A stretch of 48,791 nucleotides of DNA from contig RGFZ01000020.1 in the NCBI GenBank assembly GCA_010024875.1, positions 1 through 48,791 of the forward strand, read 5' to 3'. The stretch is from Oxalobacteraceae bacterium. GTDB lineage: Bacteria; Pseudomonadota; Gammaproteobacteria; Burkholderiales; Burkholderiaceae_D. The notes below the pieces were generated by a model. The model had not been told where the DNA came from and did no database searches. It worked only from the letters and a program-made list of their open reading frames with translations. The first letter of the stretch is position 1. The number at the start of each line of letters is the position of its first letter. Both the position numbers and the translations under genes were made by a program. This document shows positions 1 through 7,998 of this stretch, piece after piece.

Positions 1-1436
1 CCTGTGTTGGTCACCAGGTAGGTATAAGTGATCGTCTGGCCGACCGTATTGACCGTCGTGAGGTCAGCATCCTTCTCGATATGCAAGGCTCTTAGCAGAA
101 GCATATTGCCAAAATTCACATTCAACTCATTGGGATGCAACGCACTGATGATAATGGGTAGTGGATTTACTGTCGTTTGCATCCACCCGCCGGGGACGAC
201 CTCGCGAACGATATAAGGATCATTGACGGTAGTGCTCTTGTTTGCATCTGGCGTTACAGAGAACGCATACAGACCGCCCGAGGCAGTTATCTGGGATACG
301 TCATTTCCGTCTAATTGGCCATTGTTGTTCAGGTCGAGATAGATGATGACACCATCAATGCCGGACTCACCTGCATCACGAATACCATTGCCGTTCAGAT
401 CATTAAACTTGACTCCGCTGATGCTGCCCGCAATGATCGCCGCTGGCGAGAGTTGAATCGATGTGGCACCGGATCCGCCAATATCCACTGTCGTCTGCAG
501 CGAACCCCCCGTCCAGGCACTGGCACCTTTTTCGGTAGGGCTGGGTCCGGCCACATGAAGACCATAGTAAATTTCGGCAACACCATTGGTGGTCGTCGCA
601 CCCGTGTAGGTGAACGTGATCGTCACCTTATGGTCCAGCGTTCCGGATCCTAAAGTGGTGATGCCACTGACGTTCGTGATGTTTGCATCTACGGTGTAGA
701 TGCCTTGGCTAACGCCACCGAAACTGGTGAAGCCCCCACCATTTGTAAAACTACTGTCTAAGGTGGGGGTAATGGCCGGGTTGGTTACGCCGAGCTGTCC
801 GGGAGTGCGGCTGGTATTGAAAGTGGTCAGATAATCGAAACCTAACGCGTCAGTATTCTGCTGGTAATAGTTATAGGTGACATTGAATGAATAGGACTGG
901 CCGTTTACCAGCGGTACTTGGCTGGAGGCCTTGTAGATGAACACATGCGGGATGACCTCTCCCTCGAAGTAATCGGATTTATTTGCATTAAGGATGTTGT
1001 TATTCCACTCCGGTGCTGACTGGGTAGCCGCATCCCCATCAGCCCAATGCTGATAAACCTTGTTGGTTGACCCTGCGGCGTCTGTGAACCCTGCGCTCGC
1101 CGTTTGCTGATTAGCTGCCATGGCCGTCAACAGAAAATACCAGTTCAGTGAATCATCAGGATTCACGTACCACGACGTTACTACGGCTCCATTGGCCGTG
1201 CCATCCAGATCGAGCTCGCTACCGTCCACAATGCTCCACGCTTCATGTCCCTCGCCACCCAAATCGACAATCACGTCATCCAGCGTGCCCCAGATACCGT
1301 CGGCACCAGGGTCACCCGCATGCTGCACCTGAAAGTTCACGGTGCTACCAGGATCAAATCCTGTCGCAGTGATCTCTACCCATGAACCGGGTGCATAGTC
1401 TTGTGCATCGGTGCTGACTGTTGTCTGTGTGGCCAT
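1..1436 (-). CDS. Large secreted adhesin-like protein, N-terminal part (runs off left edge)
   Basis: An open frame of 478 codons reads from an ATG at 1436 to the window edge with no stop, so the C-terminus is missing. An AGGAGA ribosome site lies just upstream of the ATG. The N-terminus (MATQTTVSTDAQDYAPGSWV) has no Sec signal peptide, which fits large type I-secreted surface proteins whose signal is C-terminal; this is inference. Residues about 10-120 form a Thr/Gly/Asp-rich beta-type region. Residues about 335-440 match an SdrD B-like (CNA-B) domain, with the signatures KFNDLNGNGIRDAGESGIDG and LDLNNNGQLDGND, which look like Asp/Asn-rich calcium-binding loops. From about residue 455 a DUF11-type repeat begins (TVGQTITYTYLVTNT). 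The family role is surface adhesion or matrix. No type I secretion genes are visible here. Sure of the coding frame and the SdrD-like domain; function inferred. Confidence 0.85.
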   Translation of the reverse strand, partial: MATQTTVSTDAQDYAPGSWVEITATGFDPGSTVNFQVQHAGDPGADGIWGTLDDVIVDLGGEGHEAWSIVDGSELDLDGTANGAVVTSWYVNPDDSLNWYFLLTAMAANQQTASAGFTDAAGSTNKVYQHWADGDAATQSAPEWNNNILNANKSDYFEGEVIPHVFIYKASSQVPLVNGQSYSFNVTYNYYQQNTDALGFDYLTTFNTSRTPGQLGVTNPAITPTLDSSFTNGGGFTSFGGVSQGIYTVDANITNVSGITTLGSGTLDHKVTITFTYTGATTTNGVAEIYYGLHVAGPSPTEKGASAWTGGSLQTTVDIGGSGATSIQLSPAAIIAGSISGVKFNDLNGNGIRDAGESGIDGVIIYLDLNNNGQLDGNDVSQITASGGLYAFSVTPDANKSTTVNDPYIVREVVPGGWMQTTVNPLPIIISALHPNELNVNFGNMLLLRALHIEKDADLTTVNTVGQTITYTYLVTNT

Positions 1437-1473
1437 TCATCTCTCCTGGTGTGTTCGCAAAATTGGGGTGAGC

Positions 1474-1506
1474 GCTGATAAATCCAGAATTCACAGGCTT
1501 ATCAGC
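1474..1506. promoter_or_regulatory. Inverted repeat upstream of the adhesin gene
   Basis: GCTGATAA (1474-1481) and TTATCAGC (1499-1506) form a perfect 8-bp inverted repeat with a 17-nt spacer, 38-70 nt upstream of the adhesin ATG. The position suits a dimeric regulator site, perhaps for the LuxR-type protein encoded just upstream, but nothing in the sequence proves binding. Confidence 0.35.
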
Positions 1507-1538
1507 ATCGGATTGATGGTAGTGAAGCGGCTGGCGTT

Positions 1539-1588
1539 ATACATCCTTCATTTGATGTATGACGCTGCACTAAGGAACGTGTCCTTAG
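1539..1588. repeat. Two hairpins at the 3' end of the LuxR-type gene
   Basis: ATACATC (1539-1545) pairs with GATGTAT (1554-1560) across 8 nt. CTAAGGA (1570-1576) pairs with TCCTTAG (1582-1588) across 5 nt, and the TAA stop of the regulator gene sits inside this second hairpin. Neither is followed by a T-run on the minus strand, so a classic intrinsic terminator is not supported. They could be RNA 3'-end structures or protein sites. Confidence 0.35.
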
Positions 1589-2727
1589 AGCGCCAGCGGT
1601 GGCTGGTCTAGTACCATTAGCGGAGAGAGATGACGTACCAGCTCTGCCTGTTTGCGCGCGCCGGTTTTTTTGAGGATGGCGGAAAGCTGTGTACGAATCG
1701 TGGTAACGCTGACTTTCAGGCTAATTGCAGCATCGCCCGGTGCCTGACCGTCGAGGATCAGCATAGCAAGCCTCGCCTCGGCGGGTGTCAGACCGTACAC
1801 TTGTTGAAGCAACTGGCTCACCGGGCCATGCAGTGCGTTTTGCGCGGTTTGTTCAGTTTGCCCATGTACCAGCACCAATGCCGCACGGTCTGACCGGTCG
1901 GAATGTCGCATCATGATCGGCAAGACAAGCACTTGCTGCGCAGGCGCGCTGGCGATCCGCAGTATTGATCCCGCAGTATGCGGGGCGATGTCGCAAGCGC
2001 TGCGCACCGCATTGGAAAACTTCGTCCTGCAAACGCCGCGCAAAGCAACGTGACGCTTGCCAGCGCCATTCGCCGTGCGCTCCAGCAAGGGCTGAGCATG
2101 ACTGTTAGCGGCGAGCATGCGCATCGAGGGGTCGAGCAACAGCAAGGGTAGCCGTATCGTATCCAGCAAGAGGTTCGAGCAGACCAGCCGGTGATTAAGC
2201 TGGCGGAACTGCGCCATTAGCTCCAGCGCGTAGTGCAATGACTTGATCAGTTCTCCAGCGGGGCTAGGCAATGCATAGATATCTGGCGCTTGAGGGGTTG
2301 TCGCTTTCAGCACCAGCAGACCCTCGGCGCCATGGTGCATCGCCAGCCGCAAGCCTAGTGTAGTCGCTGGTGGACTGGCATTCCGCGGGTCGAATTCAGC
2401 GGCGCGAGACCGGTCATGTAACACCCTGAAGCGCTGCCATCGTCCGGGCTCCAATGTGGAAGCGATCCCGCACCACTCGAGATGCGGCTCGGACAGGTCA
2501 TCGGCGCTCAGGTGCCAGCCCCGAGCCACGCGTCGCGCATCGCGCGCACACGTCCAGTTGCCTCGCCTGTCCCATATCCTGACTCCCGCTTGATCGACAC
2601 CCAGCGACTCGGCCAGCAACCGCAGCGCGTCGGCAAAACGCTGAGGACGAGAGATTCCTTCCAGAAAAAGAGCGGGTAGGCGCGCGTGTACGTCTGAGTC
2701 TGCCTGAGTCACTATCTGCTTCACCAA
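1585..2727 (-). CDS. LuxR-type HTH transcriptional regulator
   Basis: A 380-residue protein ending in a LuxR-type helix-turn-helix, about residues 310-370 (YGLTPAEARLAMLILDGQA, then VSVTTIRTQLSAILKKTGAR). The long N-terminal part has no receiver signature. A stretch around residues 185-230 (LLLLDPSMRMLAANSHAQPL) resembles a PAS-type sensor fold. This layout is common among stand-alone LuxR-type regulators of Burkholderiales. The frame opens after a TAA at 2746-2748, and only TTG (2727) or GTG (2724) can serve as near-terminal starts; both lie inside a palindrome. It is followed 148 nt later by the adhesin gene on the same strand, so regulation of that gene is an attractive inference. The ligand is unknown. 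Confidence 0.85.
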   Translation of the reverse strand: MVKQIVTQADSDVHARLPALFLEGISRPQRFADALRLLAESLGVDQAGVRIWDRRGNWTCARDARRVARGWHLSADDLSEPHLEWCGIASTLEPGRWQRFRVLHDRSRAAEFDPRNASPPATTLGLRLAMHHGAEGLLVLKATTPQAPDIYALPSPAGELIKSLHYALELMAQFRQLNHRLVCSNLLLDTIRLPLLLLDPSMRMLAANSHAQPLLERTANGAGKRHVALRGVCRTKFSNAVRSACDIAPHTAGSILRIASAPAQQVLVLPIMMRHSDRSDRAALVLVHGQTEQTAQNALHGPVSQLLQQVYGLTPAEARLAMLILDGQAPGDAAISLKVSVTTIRTQLSAILKKTGARKQAELVRHLSPLMVLDQPPLAL

Positions 2728-2740
2728 AATAATTTGGTGA
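2721..2740. promoter_or_regulatory. Perfect palindrome over the LuxR-type gene start
   Basis: TCACCAAA (2721-2728), ATAA, TTTGGTGA (2733-2740): 8-bp perfect arms with a 4-nt centre. It covers both possible start codons of the regulator gene. It may be an autoregulatory operator or a hairpin that limits translation initiation; both are inferences. Confidence 0.4.
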
Positions 2741-2871
2741 TGAGCTTACCAATAGCCGGGCACTCACGGTGCTCAGTGGGAGCGATACGAGGGCAATTAG
2801 TACACCGCCAATACAAGGGTCACCGGCATGACGGACAGCCGGGCGGCAATCTCGCCCAGGCTAGCGCAAAA

Positions 2872-3183
2872 CTAGTCCGATTTGGAGAGCAGTTCGAAAT
2901 GCTCGACTTGGGGTGGTGCGGCGAAGAAGGGGCCGACAATGCCGCGCCACTGGGTGAATGCCTCGGAACCACGGAAATCCACCGTATGGTTTTCGAGGGT
3001 GTCCCAGAAAATCATCAGTACATAGCGCTCGGGCGACTCAATACCCTTGTTGATTTTGTAGCCGCGGAAGCCCTTGGATTTGCTAATGACGTCTCTAACG
3101 CCATGGACGATGGCGGCGTCGAATTCGGCTTGCTTGCCGGGTTGGATGTGGATATCGGCGAGTTCGAGGATCATGGTAGTCAT
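2872..3183 (-). CDS. ABM-domain (YgiN-like) small monooxygenase-fold protein
   Basis: A 103-residue protein of the antibiotic-biosynthesis-monooxygenase ferredoxin-like fold. It shows the usual order: an N-terminal strand with ILELADIHIQPGKQAEFD, an amphipathic helix (AAIVHGVRDVISKSKG), FRGYKINKGIESPERYVL, and a central FWDTLENH. Family members act as small cofactor-independent monooxygenases or quinol oxidases, but many have no known substrate, so no reaction is assigned. The gene stands alone, divergent from the response regulator at 3429 and 144 nt upstream of the LuxR-type gene. ATG 3183 has no strong ribosome site; a second ATG lies three codons in. Confidence 0.8.
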   Translation of the reverse strand: MTTMILELADIHIQPGKQAEFDAAIVHGVRDVISKSKGFRGYKINKGIESPERYVLMIFWDTLENHTVDFRGSEAFTQWRGIVGPFFAAPPQVEHFELLSKSD

Positions 3184-3364
3184 AGTGGTAGGTTGTTGTC
3201 GCTGTGCTCATTATCCCATTATTGACCGCTTGGGAGGCACTGAACAAATCCACGTTTTATGGCGAGCCAGCGTAGCTGCGGGACGCGGGGCCTCGAGCAA
3301 TCAAGGGTTTGTCGCAATGAACGTCGCTGAAAAAATTTCCGGTTTTATTTGAGTAGTGCTTCCG

Positions 3365-3392
3365 TTGGGATTCAGGTGACCAGTTTTACAAT
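3365..3392 (+). promoter_or_regulatory. Candidate sigma-70 promoter for the response regulator
   Basis: TTGGGA (3365-3370), a 16-bp spacer and TACAAT (3387-3392) lie 37 nt upstream of the ATG at 3429, in the 245-nt gap between divergent genes. The -10 is good and the -35 moderate. Confidence 0.4.
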
Positions 3393-3428
3393 CAAGCCTC
3401 ATTCGCTCCCCGAAAGATCTCTTATCCC

Positions 3429-4112
3429 ATGCGCGTCACGCTTTTCCATCACGATCAGCAGCAACGCAAGACGTTGGAAAACCTGCTGAAGACGAGCGGC
3501 TATCAGGTCTCGGGCTTTGCTCGCCATGAGGCGCTGCACGCGCACTTGCAGAAGGACGAATCCGATCTGCTGCTGGTCGACTGGATCGACGGCAGCGAAG
3601 GACTATCCCTGCTGACCAGCCTGCACGAGCAATGGCCCGAGCTTCCGCTCCTGCTGCTGTGCAGCCGCGCGCCCGACGTGGCAGTGCGCGCTGAACTGGC
3701 CAGCCATCCGGCAGACGTGCTGCTCAAACCCCTGCGCAAAAATGAGCTGCTGCTGCGCGTGCAGCTACTGATGGATCGGTATCGGCCGGGCCGGTCACGG
3801 GGGGAGGTCATTGTGTTTGGTCGCCATGAATTCCTGATGGGCCGCTCGCAGGTAGCGATTGAGGGGAGATCGATGACGCTCACCCAAAAGGAATTTGAGC
3901 TGGCACTGTTGTTCTTCCGGCACCTCGGGCGGCCATTATCCCGGGCTTACATTCATGAGACTGTGTGGTCACGTGATGCCGAACTGTCATCAAGAACCCT
4001 GGATACCCACGTGTCCCGGGTGCGCAACAAGCTGGAACTGAAGCCGGCATCGGGCTACCGGCTGGTCCCGGTTTACAGCTTTGGGTACCGGCTAGAGCAG
4101 ATTACCCAATAA
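3429..4112 (+). CDS. OmpR-type response regulator (orphan)
   Basis: A 227-residue two-domain protein. The receiver spans about residues 1-115, with phosphoacceptor D51 (LLLVDW), a switch C78/S79 and K100 (LLKPL). A winged-helix effector domain spans about 125-225 (LTQKEFELALLFFRHLGRPL, then TLDTHVSRVRNKLE and the YSFGYRLE hairpin). The acidic pocket after the first strand reads FHHD, so only one of the usual two acidic residues (D9) is present. That suggests weak magnesium binding or phosphorylation-independent activity (inference). No histidine kinase is adjacent. It lies 57 nt upstream of hemA on the same strand but with a separate promoter between them. Targets are unknown. Confidence 0.88.
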   Translation: MRVTLFHHDQQQRKTLENLLKTSGYQVSGFARHEALHAHLQKDESDLLLVDWIDGSEGLSLLTSLHEQWPELPLLLLCSRAPDVAVRAELASHPADVLLKPLRKNELLLRVQLLMDRYRPGRSRGEVIVFGRHEFLMGRSQVAIEGRSMTLTQKEFELALLFFRHLGRPLSRAYIHETVWSRDAELSSRTLDTHVSRVRNKLELKPASGYRLVPVYSFGYRLEQITQ

Positions 4113-4130
4113 GCGCGCATCTCCCGGGGC

Positions 4131-4136
4131 TATAAT
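4131..4136 (+). promoter_or_regulatory. -10 element ahead of hemA
   Basis: A consensus TATAAT lies 33 nt upstream of the hemA ATG, after GGGGC. No convincing -35 hexamer was found at 16-18 bp. A start near 4142 would leave a leader of about 28 nt. Confidence 0.45.
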
Positions 4137-4169
4137 ACAAATAGTCAAATTTACCTCCACGCCCCCAGC

Positions 4170-5459
4170 ATGCAACTGCTCGCCGTCGGACTGAACCACA
4201 CCACGGCACCGGTCTCGCTCCGCGAGAAGGTGGCCTTCCCGGCCGACCAACTGGGTCAGGCAGTGGCGTCGGCCTGTGCATGGTTCGGCAATACATCGGA
4301 TCCCTCACGGGCGCAGGAAACGGCGATTCTTTCCACCTGCAACCGCACCGAGATCTATGGTGCGAGCGCCAACGACGGCAATATCGATACCGCGCTGGAT
4401 GCGACGGCACATTTTGTCGCTGACTATCACAAGCTGCCTTATTCGGATCTGCGTCCTTATCTGTACGCGCTGCCGCAGGATGAGGCCGTGCGTCATGCAT
4501 TCCGTGTGGCGTCGGGTCTTGATTCCATGGTGCTGGGCGAGCCGCAGATTCTCGGGCAGATGAAAGACGCCGTGCGTCAGGCGGAAGCCGCCGGCGGACT
4601 GGGTACCTATCTTCACCAGATGTTCCAGCGGACGTTCGCGGTCGCCAAAGAAGTGCGCACCACCACCGAGATCGGTGCGCACAGCGTGTCGATGGCAGCA
4701 GCAGCCGTTCGCTTGTCCGAGCGCATTTTCGACAAGCTCTCCGAGCAGCATGTGCTGTTCATCGGTGCTGGTGAAATGATCGAACTGTGCGCAACGCATT
4801 TCGCTGCGCAGCACCCAAAGACACTGACCATTGCCAATCGCACACTAGAGCGCGCCGAACAGCTCGCGCACCGTCTGAGCGGCAAAACCCTTCGTCTGGC
4901 CGAATTACCCGAGAAACTGGCTCACTTCGATATCGTGGTCTCGTGTACCGCTTCGACCTTGCCCATCATCGGACTAGGCATGGTCGAGCGAGCGATCAAG
5001 ACGCGCCGTCACAAGCCTGTGGTGATGGTGGACCTGGCGGTGCCGCGAGATATCGAATCCGAAGTATCTCGTCTGCGTGATGTCTTCCTGTACACCGTTG
5101 ACGACCTCGGCGCTGCGGTGCAGATCGGTATTGAAAACCGTCAGTCGGCAGTTGCACAGGCCGAGGCCATCATCGAAACTCGTGTTCAGGCATTCATGCA
5201 ATGGCTGGGTGGCCGCGCTGTCGTGCCGCTGATCCGCGATCTGCACGAAACTAGCGAGCAAATGCGCCGCGCTGAAGTGGAACGCGCACGCAAGCTGCTG
5301 GCCAAAGGTGAAGATATCGATGCGGTGCTCGAAGCGCTGTCCAAAGGTCTAACCGCAAAATTCCTGCATGGCCCGCAACAAGCGCTGCACAGTGCCGATG
5401 CCGACGAGCGCGCCCGTCTCGCTCAGCTACTGCCGCAGCTGTTCCGCACCAAGCGATAG
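4170..5459 (+). CDS. hemA: Glutamyl-tRNA reductase
   Basis: This 429-residue enzyme reduces glutamyl-tRNA to glutamate-1-semialdehyde with NADPH, the first committed step of C5 tetrapyrrole synthesis in the cytoplasm. The N-terminus ([20 protein letters not shown]) and [11 protein letters not shown] are diagnostic; C57 is the catalytic thiol. The NADPH-binding glycine motif IGAGEM is at about 198-203, and the C-terminal dimerization helix contains [13 protein letters not shown]. Length matches the family (E. coli 418). No clear Shine-Dalgarno precedes the ATG, but the N-terminal match fixes the start. prfA follows 73 nt later, the usual hemA-prfA order in proteobacteria. Confidence 0.98.
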   Translation: MQLLAVGLNHTTAPVSLREKVAFPADQLGQAVASACAWFGNTSDPSRAQETAILSTCNRTEIYGASANDGNIDTALDATAHFVADYHKLPYSDLRPYLYALPQDEAVRHAFRVASGLDSMVLGEPQILGQMKDAVRQAEAAGGLGTYLHQMFQRTFAVAKEVRTTTEIGAHSVSMAAAAVRLSERIFDKLSEQHVLFIGAGEMIELCATHFAAQHPKTLTIANRTLERAEQLAHRLSGKTLRLAELPEKLAHFDIVVSCTASTLPIIGLGMVERAIKTRRHKPVVMVDLAVPRDIESEVSRLRDVFLYTVDDLGAAVQIGIENRQSAVAQAEAIIETRVQAFMQWLGGRAVVPLIRDLHETSEQMRRAEVERARKLLAKGEDIDAVLEALSKGLTAKFLHGPQQALHSADADERARLAQLLPQLFRTKR

Positions 5460-5532
5460 CGTCGTCCTGACACTACCTTGTTGCACGCGCCTGGTCTGCG
5501 GGCGCATCTCCTGAACTGTTTTCCCCTTTCTG

Positions 5533-6618
5533 ATGAAACCATCGCTGTTATCCAAGCTGGAGCAACTCAACCAGCGTCTCGAAGAAGTCGGCGCACTACT
5601 AAATCAGGAAAACGCCACCGCTGACATGGACCAGTACCGCAAGCTCACCCGCGAGCATGCCGAGCTGGAACCACTGGTCGCTGTGCATGCGCAATGGACC
5701 CAGGCCCATGAAGACATTCGCGCCGCGCGCGAGATGCTGTCCGATCCGGACATGAAAGCTTTTGCGCAGGAAGAACTGGATGCCGCGCAGCAGCGCGCCG
5801 AAGCGCTCGAGCTGGAACTGCAAAAGATGATGCTGCCCAAAGATCCGAATGATGAGCGCAATATCTTTCTGGAGATACGCGCCGGTACGGGGGGCGATGA
5901 ATCAGCACTGTTTGCCGGCGATCTGCTGCGCATGTATACGCGCTACGCCGAGCGCCAGCGCTGGCAGGTCGAAATGGTATCTGAATCACCGTCAGAACTC
6001 GGTGGCTACAAGGAAGTCATCGTGCGTATCGTCGGCCATGGCGCATACTCGCGCATGAAGTTCGAATCCGGCGGCCATCGCGTACAGCGCGTGCCTGAGA
6101 CGGAAGCACAAGGTCGTATTCACACATCCGCCTGCACGGTAGCTGTGATGCCTGAGGCGGATGAAATCGGCGAGGTGGATATCAATCCTGCGGACATTCG
6201 TATCGACACCTTTCGGGCGTCCGGTGCAGGCGGCCAGCACATCAATAAAACCGATTCAGCGGTACGTATTACGCATCTGCCGACGGGTATCGTGGTCGAG
6301 TGCCAGGACGACCGCAGCCAGCACAAGAACAAGGCACAGGCGATGAAAGTGCTGGCGACACGCATCAAGGACGTACAACTGCGCGCGCAGCAGAGTGCCG
6401 AGGCGGCAACGCGCAAATCGCTGGTCGGCTCGGGTGATCGCAGCGAGCGAATACGCACCTACAATTTCCCGCAAGGCCGGATGACAGACCACCGGATCAA
6501 TCTGACGCTGTACAAACTCGACGCCGTGATGGAGGGCGACATGGATGAACTGACCAACGCACTAATGGCCGAGCATCAGGCTGAACAGCTGGCAGCACTC
6601 GCGGAGAGCCACGGATGA
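5533..6618 (+). CDS. prfA: Peptide chain release factor 1
   Basis: RF1 of 361 residues terminates translation at UAA and UAG. The GGQ tripeptide that triggers peptidyl-tRNA hydrolysis is at 233-235 ([10 protein letters not shown]). The anticodon-like tripeptide is P188-E-T190 ([10 protein letters not shown]), the PxT class typical of RF1 rather than the SPF of RF2. The N-terminal helical domain spans about 1-105. Its last codons overlap dsbB in an ATGA junction. The glutamine of GGQ is the substrate of PrmC, encoded one gene further on. Confidence 0.98.
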   Translation: MKPSLLSKLEQLNQRLEEVGALLNQENATADMDQYRKLTREHAELEPLVAVHAQWTQAHEDIRAAREMLSDPDMKAFAQEELDAAQQRAEALELELQKMMLPKDPNDERNIFLEIRAGTGGDESALFAGDLLRMYTRYAERQRWQVEMVSESPSELGGYKEVIVRIVGHGAYSRMKFESGGHRVQRVPETEAQGRIHTSACTVAVMPEADEIGEVDINPADIRIDTFRASGAGGQHINKTDSAVRITHLPTGIVVECQDDRSQHKNKAQAMKVLATRIKDVQLRAQQSAEAATRKSLVGSGDRSERIRTYNFPQGRMTDHRINLTLYKLDAVMEGDMDELTNALMAEHQAEQLAALAESHG

Positions 6619-7103
6619 TCAATCGCTACGCAAAACCTCTGATCTTGTTGGTCGCCCTCGCCTGTATCGCGATGCTGGCAGTCGGACTGTATCTGCAGCT
6701 CGTACTGGAGATGCTGCCCTGCCCACTGTGCATACTGCAGCGCTATGCGTTTGCCGCGACTTCCGTGATCTGTCTCGCGACCTTTTTCATGCCGACTACT
6801 CTGCGGCGCGTCGGCGCTGCGCTCGGTGCGCTGGCCTCGTTGACGGGCGCAGGTATCGCGTTACGTCATTTGTGGGTAAAGGCACATCCGACGGTCTCTT
6901 GCGGCATTGATCCGCTGGAGACTTCGCTGAACAACGTGTTTTTCTCGGACTGGTTTCCTGCGCTTTTTCAGGCTGACGGTTTGTGTACTACCGAATATGA
7001 TCCCATTCTTGGCCTGTCGATACCGCAGTGGGCGCTGGTCTGGTTTGCGGCCTTCGCCATCACGCTCGCGCTGATTGCATTGCGCTATCGGCATTCAGAA
7101 TGA
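6615..7103 (+). CDS. dsbB: Disulfide bond formation protein B
   Basis: A 162-residue inner-membrane quinone reductase that reoxidizes periplasmic DsbA. Four hydrophobic segments are visible (about 8-30, 44-60, 66-86 and 138-158). The two periplasmic cysteine pairs are C36/C39 in [11 protein letters not shown] and C96/C124 in the second loop ([18 protein letters not shown]), as in the E. coli protein. The ATG overlaps the prfA stop (ATGA) and its own stop overlaps the prmC ATG, so translation is probably coupled through all three. dsbB between prfA and prmC is not the usual arrangement. No dsbA is in the window. Confidence 0.95.
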   Translation: MINRYAKPLILLVALACIAMLAVGLYLQLVLEMLPCPLCILQRYAFAATSVICLATFFMPTTLRRVGAALGALASLTGAGIALRHLWVKAHPTVSCGIDPLETSLNNVFFSDWFPALFQADGLCTTEYDPILGLSIPQWALVWFAAFAITLALIALRYRHSE

Positions 7104-7906
7104 CGGTAGACGAATTGCTGCAGCAAGGCCGGCTGGCACCACTGGAAGCGCGCATCCTGATCGCGCACGCGCTGCAATGGTCTCGCGTGCAACTGGTGAC
7201 ACGTTCGCAAGATATTCTGAGTACAACGCAATTGAGCGCGATTGATGCGCTTTTTCGGCGCCGTGAATCGGGCGAGCCGATAGCTTACATTACTGGCTTT
7301 CGCGAATTTCACGAGCTGGATTTTGAAGTAACTCCCGCCGTGCTGATACCCCGCCCGGAAACCGAGCTGCTGGTCGAGCTGGCGAATGAACGCTTGCCTC
7401 GACACGGCAGCGCGCTGGATCTCGGCACGGGATCGGGGGCGGTAGCGGTGACGCTCGCACATCTGCGACCGGACGCAAAACTGACTGCCACTGATATCAG
7501 CGCCGAGGCATTGCAGATCGCTGAGCGCAATGCGGCACGCCATCAATGCAAGGTGATTTTGGTTCGCAGCGACTGGTATGGCCAGGTCAATGGCATCTTC
7601 GATCTGATCATCAGTAACCCGCCTTACATTGCCGCAGATGATCCGCACCTGATGCAGGGTGACTTACGCTTCGAGCCTTCCGGTGCGCTGACAGACCACG
7701 CGGATGGCTTGAAGGCCATTGAATCCATCATCACCGATGCGCCAAAGTACCTCAAACCCGGCGGGTGGCTGCTGCTGGAGCATGGCTATGATCAGGCGGC
7801 TTCTGTGCGCAAGCTCTTCGACCTTAGCGCATGGACTGATGTTGGGAGCTGGCGCGATCTCGCGGGGATTGAACGCGTCTCAGGAGCTCGCCGGCCTTTG
7901 ACATGA
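7100..7906 (+). CDS. prmC: Release factor glutamine methyltransferase
   Basis: A 268-residue SAM-dependent enzyme that N5-methylates the GGQ glutamine of RF1 and RF2. The frame is open further upstream, but the ATG at 7100, overlapping the dsbB stop as ATGA, gives the normal length. The N-terminal helical domain is at 1-70, the SAM-binding DLGTGSG at 107-113, and the catalytic NPPY at 173-176 (ISNPPYIAADD). It lies two genes from its substrate RF1. Confidence 0.97.
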   Translation: MTVDELLQQGRLAPLEARILIAHALQWSRVQLVTRSQDILSTTQLSAIDALFRRRESGEPIAYITGFREFHELDFEVTPAVLIPRPETELLVELANERLPRHGSALDLGTGSGAVAVTLAHLRPDAKLTATDISAEALQIAERNAARHQCKVILVRSDWYGQVNGIFDLIISNPPYIAADDPHLMQGDLRFEPSGALTDHADGLKAIESIITDAPKYLKPGGWLLLEHGYDQAASVRKLFDLSAWTDVGSWRDLAGIERVSGARRPLT

Positions 7907-7998
7907 AGTGCGCCTGTCAAGACTGGTGCCAAAGATAAATTTCCGTATCATCCCAGCCTCATCCTCGACCAACACTTACTTCTTCCCTATCCAAACAG

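Noticed and set aside
315-653. Plus-strand frames of up to 112 codons in the first 1.4 kb
   Set aside because: They are antisense to the adhesin frame, which is open for 478 codons and contains an SdrD B-like domain.
1570-1588. Intrinsic terminator of the LuxR-type gene
   Set aside because: The stem is short and AT-containing, and the minus strand continues TGCAGCG with no T-run.
2734-3225. A 163-codon plus-strand frame
   Set aside because: Antisense to the ABM-domain gene; the minus strand has the recognisable family.
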